NCBI GenBank assembly: GCA_003525045.1
Contig: DQGF01000519.1
Coordinates: 15,091 to 23,960, forward strand
DNA length: 8,870 nt
Source: Pseudomonas sp.
Lineage (GTDB): Bacteria; Pseudomonadota; Gammaproteobacteria; Pseudomonadales; Pseudomonadaceae
Direction of reading: 5' to 3'
Part shown: one piece after another, positions 1 to 5,522 of the stretch
How positions within the stretch are numbered: the first letter of the stretch is position 1
Layout of the letters: every line of letters begins with the position of its first letter
Notes under the pieces: generated by a model
What the model was told of the DNA's origin: nothing
The model's input: only the letters and a program-made list of their open reading frames with translations
Database searches by the model: none
Position numbers and translations under genes: made by a program

Positions 1-83
1 TGGGGGCGGGAGGATTCGAACCTCCGAAGGCGTTCGCCGGCAGATTTACAGTCTGCTGCCTTTAACCACTCGGCCACCTCTCC
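1..83 (-). tRNA. tRNA-Tyr (anticodon GTA), 3' CCA beyond the window edge
   Basis: Read on the minus strand this folds as a class II tRNA. The D stem is GCC/GGC, the anticodon stem GCAGA/TCTGC encloses the loop CTGTAAA with anticodon GTA, there is a long variable arm (GGCG/CGCC), and the T arm is GGAGG-TTCGAAT-CCTCC. Position 1 corresponds to discriminator A73, so a CCA, if encoded, lies just outside. The acceptor stem is odd: 5' GGAGAGG faces 3' CGCCCCC, giving A-C at 3:70, A-C at 5:68 and G-G at 6:67. Identity as Tyr is clear from the anticodon and the class II form; whether it is fully functional is less certain. Confidence 0.85.
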
Positions 84-103
84 ACGAGGGTTGCCACGCG
101 CAC

Positions 104-120
104 CCAGTCCAGGGGACTGG
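104..120. other. Small perfect hairpin upstream of tRNA-Tyr
   Basis: CCAGTCC and GGACTGG form a 7-bp perfect inverted repeat around a 3-base loop, 21 bases upstream of the tRNA-Tyr 5' end on the minus strand. It may lie in the spacer of a Gly-Tyr precursor transcript, where it could act in processing, or it may be chance. No promoter for tRNA-Tyr alone was recognised in the 170-base spacer, so co-transcription with tRNA-Gly is possible. Confidence 0.3.
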
Positions 121-222
121 CGAGCATGGCGAGCAGGCGCGCCAAATGGCGGCGTGGGTCCTGTGGGTCAACGCGGGAGGACGCTCTGTCGCCCCGCGAG
201 GCCTGGCCTCGCATGCGCTCCC

Positions 223-250
223 AAATCGGACCATCCCCCGGATGGTCTGA
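223..250 (-). terminator. Hairpin just 3' of tRNA-Gly, possible weak terminator or processing site
   Basis: AAATC-G-GACCATCC and GGATGGTC-T-GATTT pair over about 14 positions around a 3-base loop, with one A-C mismatch in the minus-strand RNA or a G-U pair in the plus-strand RNA. It begins within a few bases of the tRNA-Gly 3' end. The minus-strand RNA has only a short U stretch after the stem, so it may be an attenuating or processing hairpin rather than a strong terminator; tRNA-Tyr lies downstream. Confidence 0.4.
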
Positions 251-253
251 TTT

Positions 254-327
254 TGGAGCGGGTGAAGGGAATCGAACCCTCGTTATCAGCTTGGGAAGCT
301 GGAGTAATGCCATTATACGACACCCGC
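254..327 (-). tRNA. tRNA-Gly (anticodon CCC)
   Basis: The 74-base minus-strand sequence has a perfect 7-bp acceptor stem (GCGGGTG/CACCCGC), a discriminator T, an encoded CCA, a T arm with GTTCGATTC, and the anticodon loop TTCCCAA giving anticodon CCC, which reads GGG glycine codons. The anticodon stem CCAGC/GCTGA has one mismatch at its outer pair. It lies 170 bases before tRNA-Tyr in the direction of transcription. The Gly-then-Tyr order differs from the Tyr-Gly-Thr order of the tRNA cluster next to tuf in many gammaproteobacteria, so this is probably a separate locus. Confidence 0.93.
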
Positions 328-341
328 TCAGAGCGGCTGAC

Positions 342-370
342 TTTGTACCAGATGTGCGCATGGATTTGAA
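342..370 (-). promoter_or_regulatory. Candidate sigma-70 promoter of tRNA-Gly
   Basis: On the minus strand TTCAAA and TACAAA are separated by 17 bases. The -10 hexamer ends 14 bases before the mature tRNA 5' end. The bases after the -10 are G+C-rich, as is common for stable-RNA promoters. Both hexamers deviate from consensus, so this is a moderate call. Confidence 0.4.
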
Positions 371-430
371 GTTTTTCTTTGTGCGCGCTGCATTTAGCAC
401 CGGATAAATCAAAAACAGGGACCGCGTGAC

Positions 431-505
431 GGTCGTTCGCGGGCAAGCCTCGCTCCTACAGGGATGCGTTTAACATTGTAGGGCGGAGCTTGCTCGCGAT
501 GACGC
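431..505. repeat. Inverted pair of Pseudomonas REP elements (REPIN-like)
   Basis: The left arm (431-460), read on the minus strand, is TGTAGGAGCGAGGCTTGCCC followed by GCGAACGACC. The right arm (477-505), read on the plus strand, is TGTAGGGCGGAGCTTGCTCG followed by CGATGACGC. The arms are diverged copies of the short G+C-rich REP element typical of fluorescent pseudomonads and face each other across about 16 bases. The pair sits immediately downstream of the phaG stop codon, a usual place for REP sequences, and could protect the phaG mRNA 3' end. Confidence 0.75.
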
Positions 506-509
506 TGTT

Positions 510-1394
510 TCAGATGGCCAATGCATGTTGGTCCCGGACGTAGTGGTAACGCGGTCGGCTGGCCTGTGGCGCCGGTTTCAGGAAGCCTAGCAGTGCATTG
601 CGGCTGTCTCGGCAAGCGGCTTTGTGTTCCATGTCGAGAAAGTGGCCGGTGGCCTGCAGGGTGCTGAAGGTGGCGTCCTGTACATGGTTGGCGAACAACC
701 GGGCGCCATCGGCGGCAGTGTATTCGTCCCATTCGCCATTCATGAACAACACCGGCACGTTGATCTTTTCAGCGGCTTTGAAAAAGCACTGGCGATCGCT
801 GTGCAGCAGGTCGCTGATGTGGAAGTGCATCTGCCCGTATTCATGCTCGGCCAGGGAGCTGACGTGCCGATAATTGAAGCGCTTGAACAGGGTCGGCAGG
901 TGTTTGCCGATGGTGCTGTTCACCAGGTTGCCGACCCGGTCGCCGTCCCGGCTGCCGAGGTAATCGATACCGCGCTCGAGGTAGTCGAGCATGTGCGAGT
1001 TGATCTCCGGGGAGAACGAGCTGATCACGGCTTTTTCGATGCGCCGTGGCCGTTGGGCCAAGGCGACCAGGGTTGCGGCGCCACCCCAGGAAAACGACAG
1101 CACGTGTTCGGCGGCGAAGTGGTCGATCAGCTCCAGGAGGATCTGCCCTTCGATTTCCTTGGTCAGCAATTTCTCATGCAGGTTGTGGGCTTTTGACCTG
1201 CCCGCGTAGGGCTGGTCGTAGCAGACCACATTGAACTGCGGGTGAAGGTTTTTCACGGTTTGTGCAAACGACGCAGTCGTGGCCATCGAGCCGTTGACCA
1301 GAATAATGGTCTTCTCTGCGGCGTCTGCGCGATAGAACTCCGTGTAAACCCGATACTGACCCTGTATATCCAGCACAGCGATTTCTGGCCTCAT
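510..1394 (-). CDS. phaG: PhaG, 3-hydroxyacyl-ACP thioesterase/transacylase (alpha/beta hydrolase)
   Basis: PhaG takes (R)-3-hydroxyacyl groups from acyl carrier protein of fatty-acid synthesis and supplies them, as CoA esters or as free acids for later activation, to medium-chain polyhydroxyalkanoate synthesis in the cytoplasm. The 294-residue product follows Pseudomonas PhaG closely from MRPEIAVLDIQGQYRVYTEF onward and belongs to the RhlA/PhaG alpha/beta hydrolases. The catalytic triad is visible: Ser102 in SFSWGG, Asp223 in EWDEYT and His251 in GHFLDME; Asp60, His177 and His192 are also present. The HX4D motif reported for PhaG reads HVSSLA at 177-182, so its Asp is an Ala here. The ATG at 1394 is chosen over an in-frame ATG at 1604 because known PhaG begins there and GGAG lies 9 bases upstream. 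An inverted REP pair follows the stop. Confidence 0.93.
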   Translation of the reverse strand: MRPEIAVLDIQGQYRVYTEFYRADAAEKTIILVNGSMATTASFAQTVKNLHPQFNVVCYDQPYAGRSKAHNLHEKLLTKEIEGQILLELIDHFAAEHVLSFSWGGAATLVALAQRPRRIEKAVISSFSPEINSHMLDYLERGIDYLGSRDGDRVGNLVNSTIGKHLPTLFKRFNYRHVSSLAEHEYGQMHFHISDLLHSDRQCFFKAAEKINVPVLFMNGEWDEYTAADGARLFANHVQDATFSTLQATGHFLDMEHKAACRDSRNALLGFLKPAPQASRPRYHYVRDQHALAI

Positions 1395-1705
1395 GTCATA
1401 AGACTCCAAGCAAGCGGGTATGAGCGCAAATGAGATTGCACGAGCTTTGTGACAGGTAGGCATACGCCTGGAATTTGGAGCCCATGTCGATCCAATACAG
1501 TCCGGTCGACGGGTATTGTTATTGGCGGGCAGTCTGCCGGGGGACGGCGGAACCTGAGGGTTCTCTGCCGGCAAAAAGTTTCTTAGAAGTATGTTGTGAC
1601 TCATCGGTCACATTTCGGCCGACGTCCTGATTCAAGCAGGGGTCACGTCATCGCGCAAGTATCATTCGCAAATTGTTCGACAACTTCTGCTGAGCGGTCG
1701 TCTGC
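1395..1705. other. phaG upstream region, no gene seen
   Basis: These 311 bases separate rsuA from phaG. The phaG reading frame stays open up to 1604, but the extra 70 codons have no counterpart in known PhaG and look like untranslated leader. The long spacer suggests that phaG has its own promoter, but I could not pick a convincing -10/-35 pair. I also see no good hairpin-plus-U terminator after rsuA. Confidence 0.5.
1595..1612. promoter_or_regulatory. Inverted repeat TGTGAC-N6-GTCACA upstream of phaG
   Basis: A perfect 6-bp inverted repeat lies about 200 bases upstream of the phaG start. It resembles a Crp/Vfr half-site pair (TGTGA/TCACA), but the spacing between these halves is 8 rather than the canonical 6 bases, so binding by Vfr is doubtful. 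It could be an operator for another regulator or chance. Confidence 0.3.
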
Positions 1706-2398
1706 TTAGATCAAATGGATCTCTTCGGTGCACAACGCGCGGTACTCGCCCGGTTTTAGCGCATTGTCGAGTACCAGCGACCCCATGCGTTCGCGGTGCA
1801 GGCGCAGCACTTTGTTGTCGAAGTGGCCGAACATCCGCTTCACCTGGTGATAACGGCCTTCGACGATGCTCAGACGTGCCGATTTCGGCCCGAGCACGAC
1901 CAGATCGGCAGGTTGGGTGATGAGGTCTTCGAAAGCGAAGTACAGGCCTTCGGTGAATTTGATCGCATATTCGGGACCAATGTCCTGTTCCGTCTCGACG
2001 TAATAGACCTTCGGCAGTTTGGTCTGCGGTTGGGTCAGGCGTCGCGACCAGCTGCCGTCATTGGTGATCAGCATCAGACCGGTGGTGTTGTAATCCAGAC
2101 GCCCGGCGATGTGCAGCTCATCCTTGTGCGGTTCATGGATCAAGTCGAGTACGGTCGGGTGTTCTGGATCGCGGGTGGCGCTGACGCAGCCGGCGGGCTT
2201 ATGCAGCATGAAGTAGCGTGCGGGCTTGCCGACTTGCAATACTTCCTCATTGACCTCGACGCGACTGAACTCCGAGACCTCGGCGTGGGTGTCGCTGACG
2301 ATTTTTCCGTCGATCCTGATGCGCTTTTCCACCAGCAACAGGCGCACTTGCTTACGGTTGAAGCGGGGCAGGTTGCTGAGGAAACGGTCAACGCGCAT
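1706..2398 (-). CDS. rsuA: RsuA, 16S rRNA pseudouridine(516) synthase
   Basis: The enzyme isomerises uridine 516 of 16S rRNA to pseudouridine during small-subunit assembly in the cytoplasm. The 230-residue protein has the family's usual length and layout. An N-terminal S4 RNA-binding domain (about 1-60, MRVDRFLSNL...NRKQVRLLL) precedes the catalytic domain with MLHKPAG at 64-70, the signature AGRLDYNTTGLMLITNDG around catalytic Asp102, and HQVKRMF at 184-190. Asp102 has the same number as in Escherichia coli RsuA. Against RluB/E/F relatives, the short length and compact S4 domain favour RsuA. The ATG at 2398 gives the conserved family start, although no good Shine-Dalgarno sequence precedes it. 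It lies 56 bases behind the CWC gene on the same strand, so it is probably co-transcribed with it. Confidence 0.9.
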   Translation of the reverse strand: MRVDRFLSNLPRFNRKQVRLLLVEKRIRIDGKIVSDTHAEVSEFSRVEVNEEVLQVGKPARYFMLHKPAGCVSATRDPEHPTVLDLIHEPHKDELHIAGRLDYNTTGLMLITNDGSWSRRLTQPQTKLPKVYYVETEQDIGPEYAIKFTEGLYFAFEDLITQPADLVVLGPKSARLSIVEGRYHQVKRMFGHFDNKVLRLHRERMGSLVLDNALKPGEYRALCTEEIHLI

Positions 2399-2454
2399 GA
2401 CAGGAGATCAGTGGGAAAGGGTCGCGCATCTTACGTGATTGGCCGCACGGTTGC

Positions 2455-2649
2455 TTACAACTGCGCCTCGACCTGGGCGCAGCGTGGGCATAAGCAGGAC
2501 TTGTCGCGCAGTTCGGGCGGCAGCGCTTCGAGTACCGCCGGGTCGATGCTGACGCCGTAGCACCAGCAGGCCCGATCGGCGGTTCGAGGGTCGGCCAGGG
2601 TGCAGTCGTTGGAAGCGCCGCAGGCCGGGCAGAATTCTGGCTTGTTCAT
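2455..2649 (-). CDS. Small cysteine-rich CWC family protein
   Basis: This 64-residue soluble protein has eight cysteines: CPAC at 7-10, Cys16, CWC at 28-30, and CLC-x2-C at 52-57. The spacing and the CWC core match the cysteine-rich CWC family, a small family of unknown function in proteobacteria; the paired cysteines suggest a zinc-binding fold. The ATG lies six bases behind the diguanylate cyclase stop with only a poor ribosome binding site, so translation is probably coupled to that gene. rsuA follows 56 bases later on the same strand. Its role is unknown; the neighbouring rRNA enzyme is the only hint, and a weak one. Confidence 0.8.
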   Translation of the reverse strand: MNKPEFCPACGASNDCTLADPRTADRACWCYGVSIDPAVLEALPPELRDKSCLCPRCAQVEAQL

Positions 2650-2655
2650 GTAGGA

Positions 2656-4143
2656 CTATGCATAACTGGAGTGAGGCATTTCCACGCAGGTGCGGTTGCG
2701 ACCGGATTGCTTGGCACGATACATCGCTTGATCGGCCCGCGACAGTAGCGTGTGCAAGGTGTCATCCGCTTGCAGGGTGGTCAGGCCGATGCTCACCGTC
2801 AGCTGCAGTTCCTTATCGCTGTAGGCATAGCGCTGTTGTTCCACATGCCGGCGGATTTTCTCTGCGATCATCTGACCGGTTTTACCATCGGTGTCCTTGA
2901 GCAGAACGATGAATTCTTCACCTCCCCAGCGGCAGACGATGTCTGAGTGTCGCAGGCAACTCTCCAGATCCCGTGCGAAGCCGATCAGCACCTGATCGCC
3001 AGCCAGATGGCCGTAGGTGTCGTTCAAGGCTTTGAAATGGTCCAGATCCAGCAGCAACGCGGTCAGCGGCCTGGGCTCGCGCAGGGCCTCATGCATGGCT
3101 TGCGCGGCCAGCAGGTCGAAGCCGCGACGGTTGGGCAGTTCAGTCAGGCTGTCGAGGGTTGCCTGAGCCTGGATTTTGCGCTGATAGCGCTTGATCACCC
3201 GATTGAGCAGGGCCAGCACGATCAGGGTGACGATCAGGCAGATCAGCAGGTTGAGGTACAGCGACTGGCGAATTTCACTGAGGGCGCCATCTTCGCGCTT
3301 GTCGACGAACAGGTACCAGTTCAGCTCCGGAATGAACCGCACGTTGAGGAAATGGCCCTGGCCCTGGACGGAATATTCGTAGCTGCCGCTGTGGGGGGTG
3401 GGCAGCTGGCTGACCAGGCTTTTCATGCTGTCGAGTTCGCCGAGGGTCTGACCGACCCGCGCGCCTTGCGGGCCACCCTCGGCGCCGGTGAGCACCAGGC
3501 GCCCGAAGGTGTCGACGAAATACACACTGCGCAGGTAGCGCTGCTGGTATTTATCGATCAGCTTGATCACCGCATCGACCGTCAGGCCGACGCCCGCCGC
3601 ACCGATGAAACGGTTGTTGTAGTCGTAGACCTTGTAGTTGATGAAGAAGGTCAGGTTGTCCTTGTTGGCAAGGTCCGGGTCGACGTTGATCTCGTAGGGA
3701 TCGGCCATGTCCCGTACGCGGAAGTACCAGGCGTCGCGGGGCTCATCGACCTTGACCTGCTTGAGCACGCCTTTGGCGTGATAGTAGGTCAGCGTGGTGT
3801 TAGAGACGAAAAAAGCGGTGTAGGCGCCGTAGTGGGTCATGACCTCGTCGAGGTAGCGGGTCATCTGCTCGGGGTCGTTTTCGCCGTTTACTACCCAGTC
3901 ACGCATGAAGGTGTCGCGGGATATCATCGAGGAAATCAGGATCGGTCTGACGAGGTCTTTCTGGATTTCCGAGTAGACCGTGTCCGACGTCAGCGGCAAT
4001 TCGGTATTGACGATGCTGTCGCGGATCGACGCCCGCGAGGCGTAGTAACTGAGCAAGGACGTGGCGAGAAACCCTGCGCCCAGCAACGCGATCAGCGTGA
4101 GCACCAACGAACGTTGTGAATACAGCGGCGAGCGAAGCGGCAT
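2656..4143 (-). CDS. Membrane-bound sensor diguanylate cyclase (Cache-GGDEF)
   Basis: The 495-residue inner-membrane protein is predicted to make cyclic di-GMP from two GTP. Transmembrane segments at about 13-33 and 295-314 enclose a periplasmic domain of about 260 residues with features of a Cache-type sensor (DAWYFRVRDM at 137-146, FINYKVYD at 167-174, GAAGVGLTVDAVIKLI at 181-196). The cytoplasmic part is a GGDEF domain: LDSLTELPNRRGF at 330-342, DLDHFKALNDTYGH at 366-379 and the active-site form GGEEF at 407-411. RHSD at 398-401, five residues before GGEEF, is an intact RxxD inhibitory site, so product feedback is expected. No EAL domain follows. The ligand cannot be told from the sequence. 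It leads a probable operon with the CWC gene and rsuA. GGAA lies close upstream of the ATG. Confidence 0.92.
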   Translation of the reverse strand: MPLRSPLYSQRSLVLTLIALLGAGFLATSLLSYYASRASIRDSIVNTELPLTSDTVYSEIQKDLVRPILISSMISRDTFMRDWVVNGENDPEQMTRYLDEVMTHYGAYTAFFVSNTTLTYYHAKGVLKQVKVDEPRDAWYFRVRDMADPYEINVDPDLANKDNLTFFINYKVYDYNNRFIGAAGVGLTVDAVIKLIDKYQQRYLRSVYFVDTFGRLVLTGAEGGPQGARVGQTLGELDSMKSLVSQLPTPHSGSYEYSVQGQGHFLNVRFIPELNWYLFVDKREDGALSEIRQSLYLNLLICLIVTLIVLALLNRVIKRYQRKIQAQATLDSLTELPNRRGFDLLAAQAMHEALREPRPLTALLLDLDHFKALNDTYGHLAGDQVLIGFARDLESCLRHSDIVCRWGGEEFIVLLKDTDGKTGQMIAEKIRRHVEQQRYAYSDKELQLTVSIGLTTLQADDTLHTLLSRADQAMYRAKQSGRNRTCVEMPHSSYA

Positions 4144-4541
4144 GGCGATTCCGTTGCAGTAATCCGATGGCTAGCATTCTAGTGGCACTTTGGGGAAATA
4201 ACTGCAGGATTTGTAGGGTGAATCTGCACGGATCAGGGGAAGTGGCGCCTGGACCGACGCTTTCGCGGGCAAAGCCTCGCTCCAGGTTTTGTGTTCATCT
4301 GCAATCGCGCGAACACGCGTGACCAAAGGAGCGAGGCTTGCCCGCGAATCGTGAGGTCAGCGCAGATCTTTGGCGGGGAGGCGGTGTTGCCTTTGTGATG
4401 GTGCGTCTGTGCACCGCAAGGCACGCGCTGGCCGCCGATCCGACGGTTCTTGTTGCATCGCACTCGGTTCAGGTTTTCCAGTCAAAACAGATGTCAGCCG
4501 GCCTGTGCCGACTGCTGTCGCTGGTCTTCCCGGAGGCCGTC
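4144..4541. other. Divergent intergenic region without a supported gene
   Basis: This space separates the diguanylate cyclase (minus) from the first lipoprotein gene (plus) and must hold both promoters. The left 110 bases are A+T-rich and could carry the diguanylate cyclase promoter, but no clear hexamer pair was found. The centre is filled by a REPIN-like palindrome. The lipoprotein reading frame stays open from 4338, but those extra codons lack a ribosome binding site and would displace the signal peptide from the N-terminus. Confidence 0.6.
4261..4350. repeat. REPIN-like inverted pair of REP elements
   Basis: TCGCGGGCAAAGCCTCGCTC plus C at 4263-4283 and GGAGCGAGGCTTGCCCGCGA at 4328-4347 are complementary except for one inserted base. 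They flank a 44-base centre that itself contains GTGTTC (4291-4296) and GAACAC (4311-4316), so a nested hairpin can form. The REP core is the same as in the left arm of the pair after phaG, so both belong to one family of genomic repeats spread by RAYT-type transposases; no such transposase is in this window. Confidence 0.8.
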
Positions 4542-4790
4542 ATGCTCTCTCAAAAAAAGCTCCGTCGACTATTGCTCAGTGCGTTTTTTGGTTTGAGTCT
4601 GTCTTCCTGCTACTACTACGCCGGGACTGCCGATGTGTACCCGGCACCTTATTACTACCCTAGCTTCTACTCGCATTACTACTACGGTGGCTACTACGGC
4701 CCGCGTTATTACAGTGGCTATCGCAACTATATTTACGGCGGACAGGGGCCACGTTATTACGGCAGTGGATACCCTCATTGGCACCATTAA
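4542..4790 (+). CDS. Tyrosine-rich small lipoprotein, paralogue 1
   Basis: The 82-residue product starts with a charged n-region (KKLRR), a hydrophobic core and a lipobox LSSC with Cys23, so it is predicted to be lipidated and anchored; Tyr rather than Asp at +2 favours the outer membrane. The mature part is extremely tyrosine-rich (21 of 60 residues), mostly in YY and YYY groups spaced by Gly, Pro and Ser, and ends in HWHH. No folded domain is recognised. The ATG is chosen because GGAGG lies 5 bases upstream and because the start region is almost identical to that of the next gene. It is a paralogue of the gene at 5001 over the signal peptide, but the mature parts have diverged. Its own terminator follows. 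Function is unknown; a surface or envelope role is an inference. Confidence 0.8.
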   Translation: MLSQKKLRRLLLSAFFGLSLSSCYYYAGTADVYPAPYYYPSFYSHYYYGGYYGPRYYSGYRNYIYGGQGPRYYGSGYPHWHH

Positions 4791-4808
4791 TCAGCGTCTG
4801 AATTCAGC

Positions 4809-4839
4809 GGTGCGTCCGGTCCAGGGAGGCGCCTTTTTT
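4809..4839 (+). terminator. Rho-independent terminator of lipoprotein gene 1
   Basis: GGTGCGTCC and GGAGGCGCC form a 9-position stem with one G-U pair and one G-G mismatch around the 7-base loop GGTCCAG, followed directly by six T. It starts 18 bases after the stop codon of the first lipoprotein gene. Confidence 0.65.
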
Positions 4840-4872
4840 ATGGAGAAGATGAAAACCCTTTCATCGGCGACT

Positions 4873-4970
4873 TGTTTCAATCTGTTTCAAGAACGCACCA
4901 GATTTCGAAATCGATGTCTGATCTTTCGACAGTCACCGAATAATTGACTGTCGCTCGCCAGCGTCGCTGG
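4873..4970. promoter_or_regulatory. Cluster of direct and inverted repeats upstream of lipoprotein gene 2
   Basis: Four elements lie in 98 bases: a direct repeat TGTTTCAA at 4873-4880 and 4883-4890 (10-bp period, one helical turn), the perfect 12-bp palindrome GATTTCGAAATC at 4901-4912, the 9-bp inverted repeat CGACAGTCA/TGACTGTCG at 4927-4935 and 4945-4953, and CCAGCG-T-CGCTGG at 4958-4970. None ends in a U-run, so they are not terminators. They occupy the place of a promoter/operator region for the gene at 5001. The regulators are unknown and the -10/-35 could not be fixed. Confidence 0.5.
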
Positions 4971-5000
4971 TGTGGCTCACTCGCGGTCCAGGAGGCCGCC

Positions 5001-5474
5001 ATGCTCTGTCGAAAAAAGCTCCGCCGAATTCTTCTGATTGCTCTATTGGGATTGTCTCTTGGTGCGTGCGTGCCCTATTCCGATGGAGGAGCCAGCTACT
5101 ACAGTTCCGAGGTCTACACGTCCCCAGCGCCGTATTACTCCGGTGGCGGGCCTTACTACTCCAATGGCGGGGATTACACGGCGCCGCGCAGGTACTATTC
5201 ACCGCCTGCACGGTATTACCAGCCAACACCGCGGTATTACTACCAACCGCGGGTTTATCAGCCGGCGCCACGTTACTACCAGTCGGCGCCGCGAGCCGAC
5301 TACCGGGCCCATCAGAGTCGCGGTTGGGATGGCCATAGCCGTGGCGGTTGGGACGGCCGTAACCGCAGCGGCTCGAACAACGACAATAGTAGCCATGGTG
5401 GGCGGGACAACCGCGGCGGCCGAGGCGACCACAACGGACGCGGCGATCACGATGGCCGAGGCGGTCACCGTTAA
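5001..5474 (+). CDS. Pro-Tyr-repeat lipoprotein with Gly/Arg/Asp/His-rich tail, paralogue 2
   Basis: The 157-residue product has the same N-terminal layout as its upstream neighbour (MLxxKKLRR, hydrophobic core) and a lipobox LGAC with Cys23, so it is a predicted envelope lipoprotein. Residues 44-95 consist of repeated (A/P)-x-YY units such as APYYSGGG, GPYYSNGG, ARYYQPTP and APRYYQ. Residues 96-157 are hydrophilic and rich in Gly, Arg, Asp, His and Asn, with RGG-like units (GGRGDHNGRGDHDGRGGHR). The low complexity suggests an extended, disordered protein. The start is fixed by GGAGG 5 bases upstream, matching paralogue 1. A strong terminator follows. A fragment of a third copy lies at 7968-8135. 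No family name is recognised; cell-surface, metal- or polyanion-binding roles are only guesses from composition. Confidence 0.8.
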   Translation: MLCRKKLRRILLIALLGLSLGACVPYSDGGASYYSSEVYTSPAPYYSGGGPYYSNGGDYTAPRRYYSPPARYYQPTPRYYYQPRVYQPAPRYYQSAPRADYRAHQSRGWDGHSRGGWDGRNRSGSNNDNSSHGGRDNRGGRGDHNGRGDHDGRGGHR

Positions 5475-5482
5475 CCCTTGAT

Positions 5483-5514
5483 AAAAAGCGGCGCATGAAG
5501 CGCCGCTTTTTTTT
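5483..5514 (+). terminator. Strong rho-independent terminator of lipoprotein gene 2
   Basis: AAAGCGGCGC and GCGCCGCTTT form a perfect 10-bp stem, extendable by flanking A-T pairs, around the loop ATGAA and run into a T tract reaching 5514. It begins 8 bases after the stop codon. The foreign-looking segment starts directly after it. Confidence 0.92.
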
Positions 5515-5522
5515 GGGGTTCT

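Noticed and set aside
1540..1600. AlgU (sigma-E type) promoter upstream of phaG
   Set aside because: A GAAACTT-like element is followed by TCAGG at about 18 bases, a poor match in both sequence and spacing.
1395..1604. N-terminal extension of PhaG from the ATG at 1604
   Set aside because: Known PhaG begins with MRPEIAVLDI, the extension has no family counterpart, and a good ribosome binding site precedes the inner ATG.
1595..1612. Canonical Crp/Vfr site upstream of phaG
   Set aside because: The half-sites TGTGA and TCACA are 8 bases apart instead of 6, so only an unassigned inverted repeat was recorded.
1796..2560. A 254-codon plus-strand open frame opposite rsuA and the CWC gene
   Set aside because: It overlaps two recognisable genes on the other strand and is explained by their codon bias.
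2947..4119. A 390-codon open frame on the plus strand opposite the diguanylate cyclase gene
   Set aside because: It is the antisense shadow of a G+C-rich gene with clear GGDEF motifs; its translation has no recognisable domain and no ribosome binding site.
4840..4947. A 35-codon open frame starting MEKMKTLSSATCF between the lipoprotein genes
   Set aside because: Its start lies at the end of the U-run of a good terminator hairpin, and its sequence covers the repeat cluster; no homologue is recognised.
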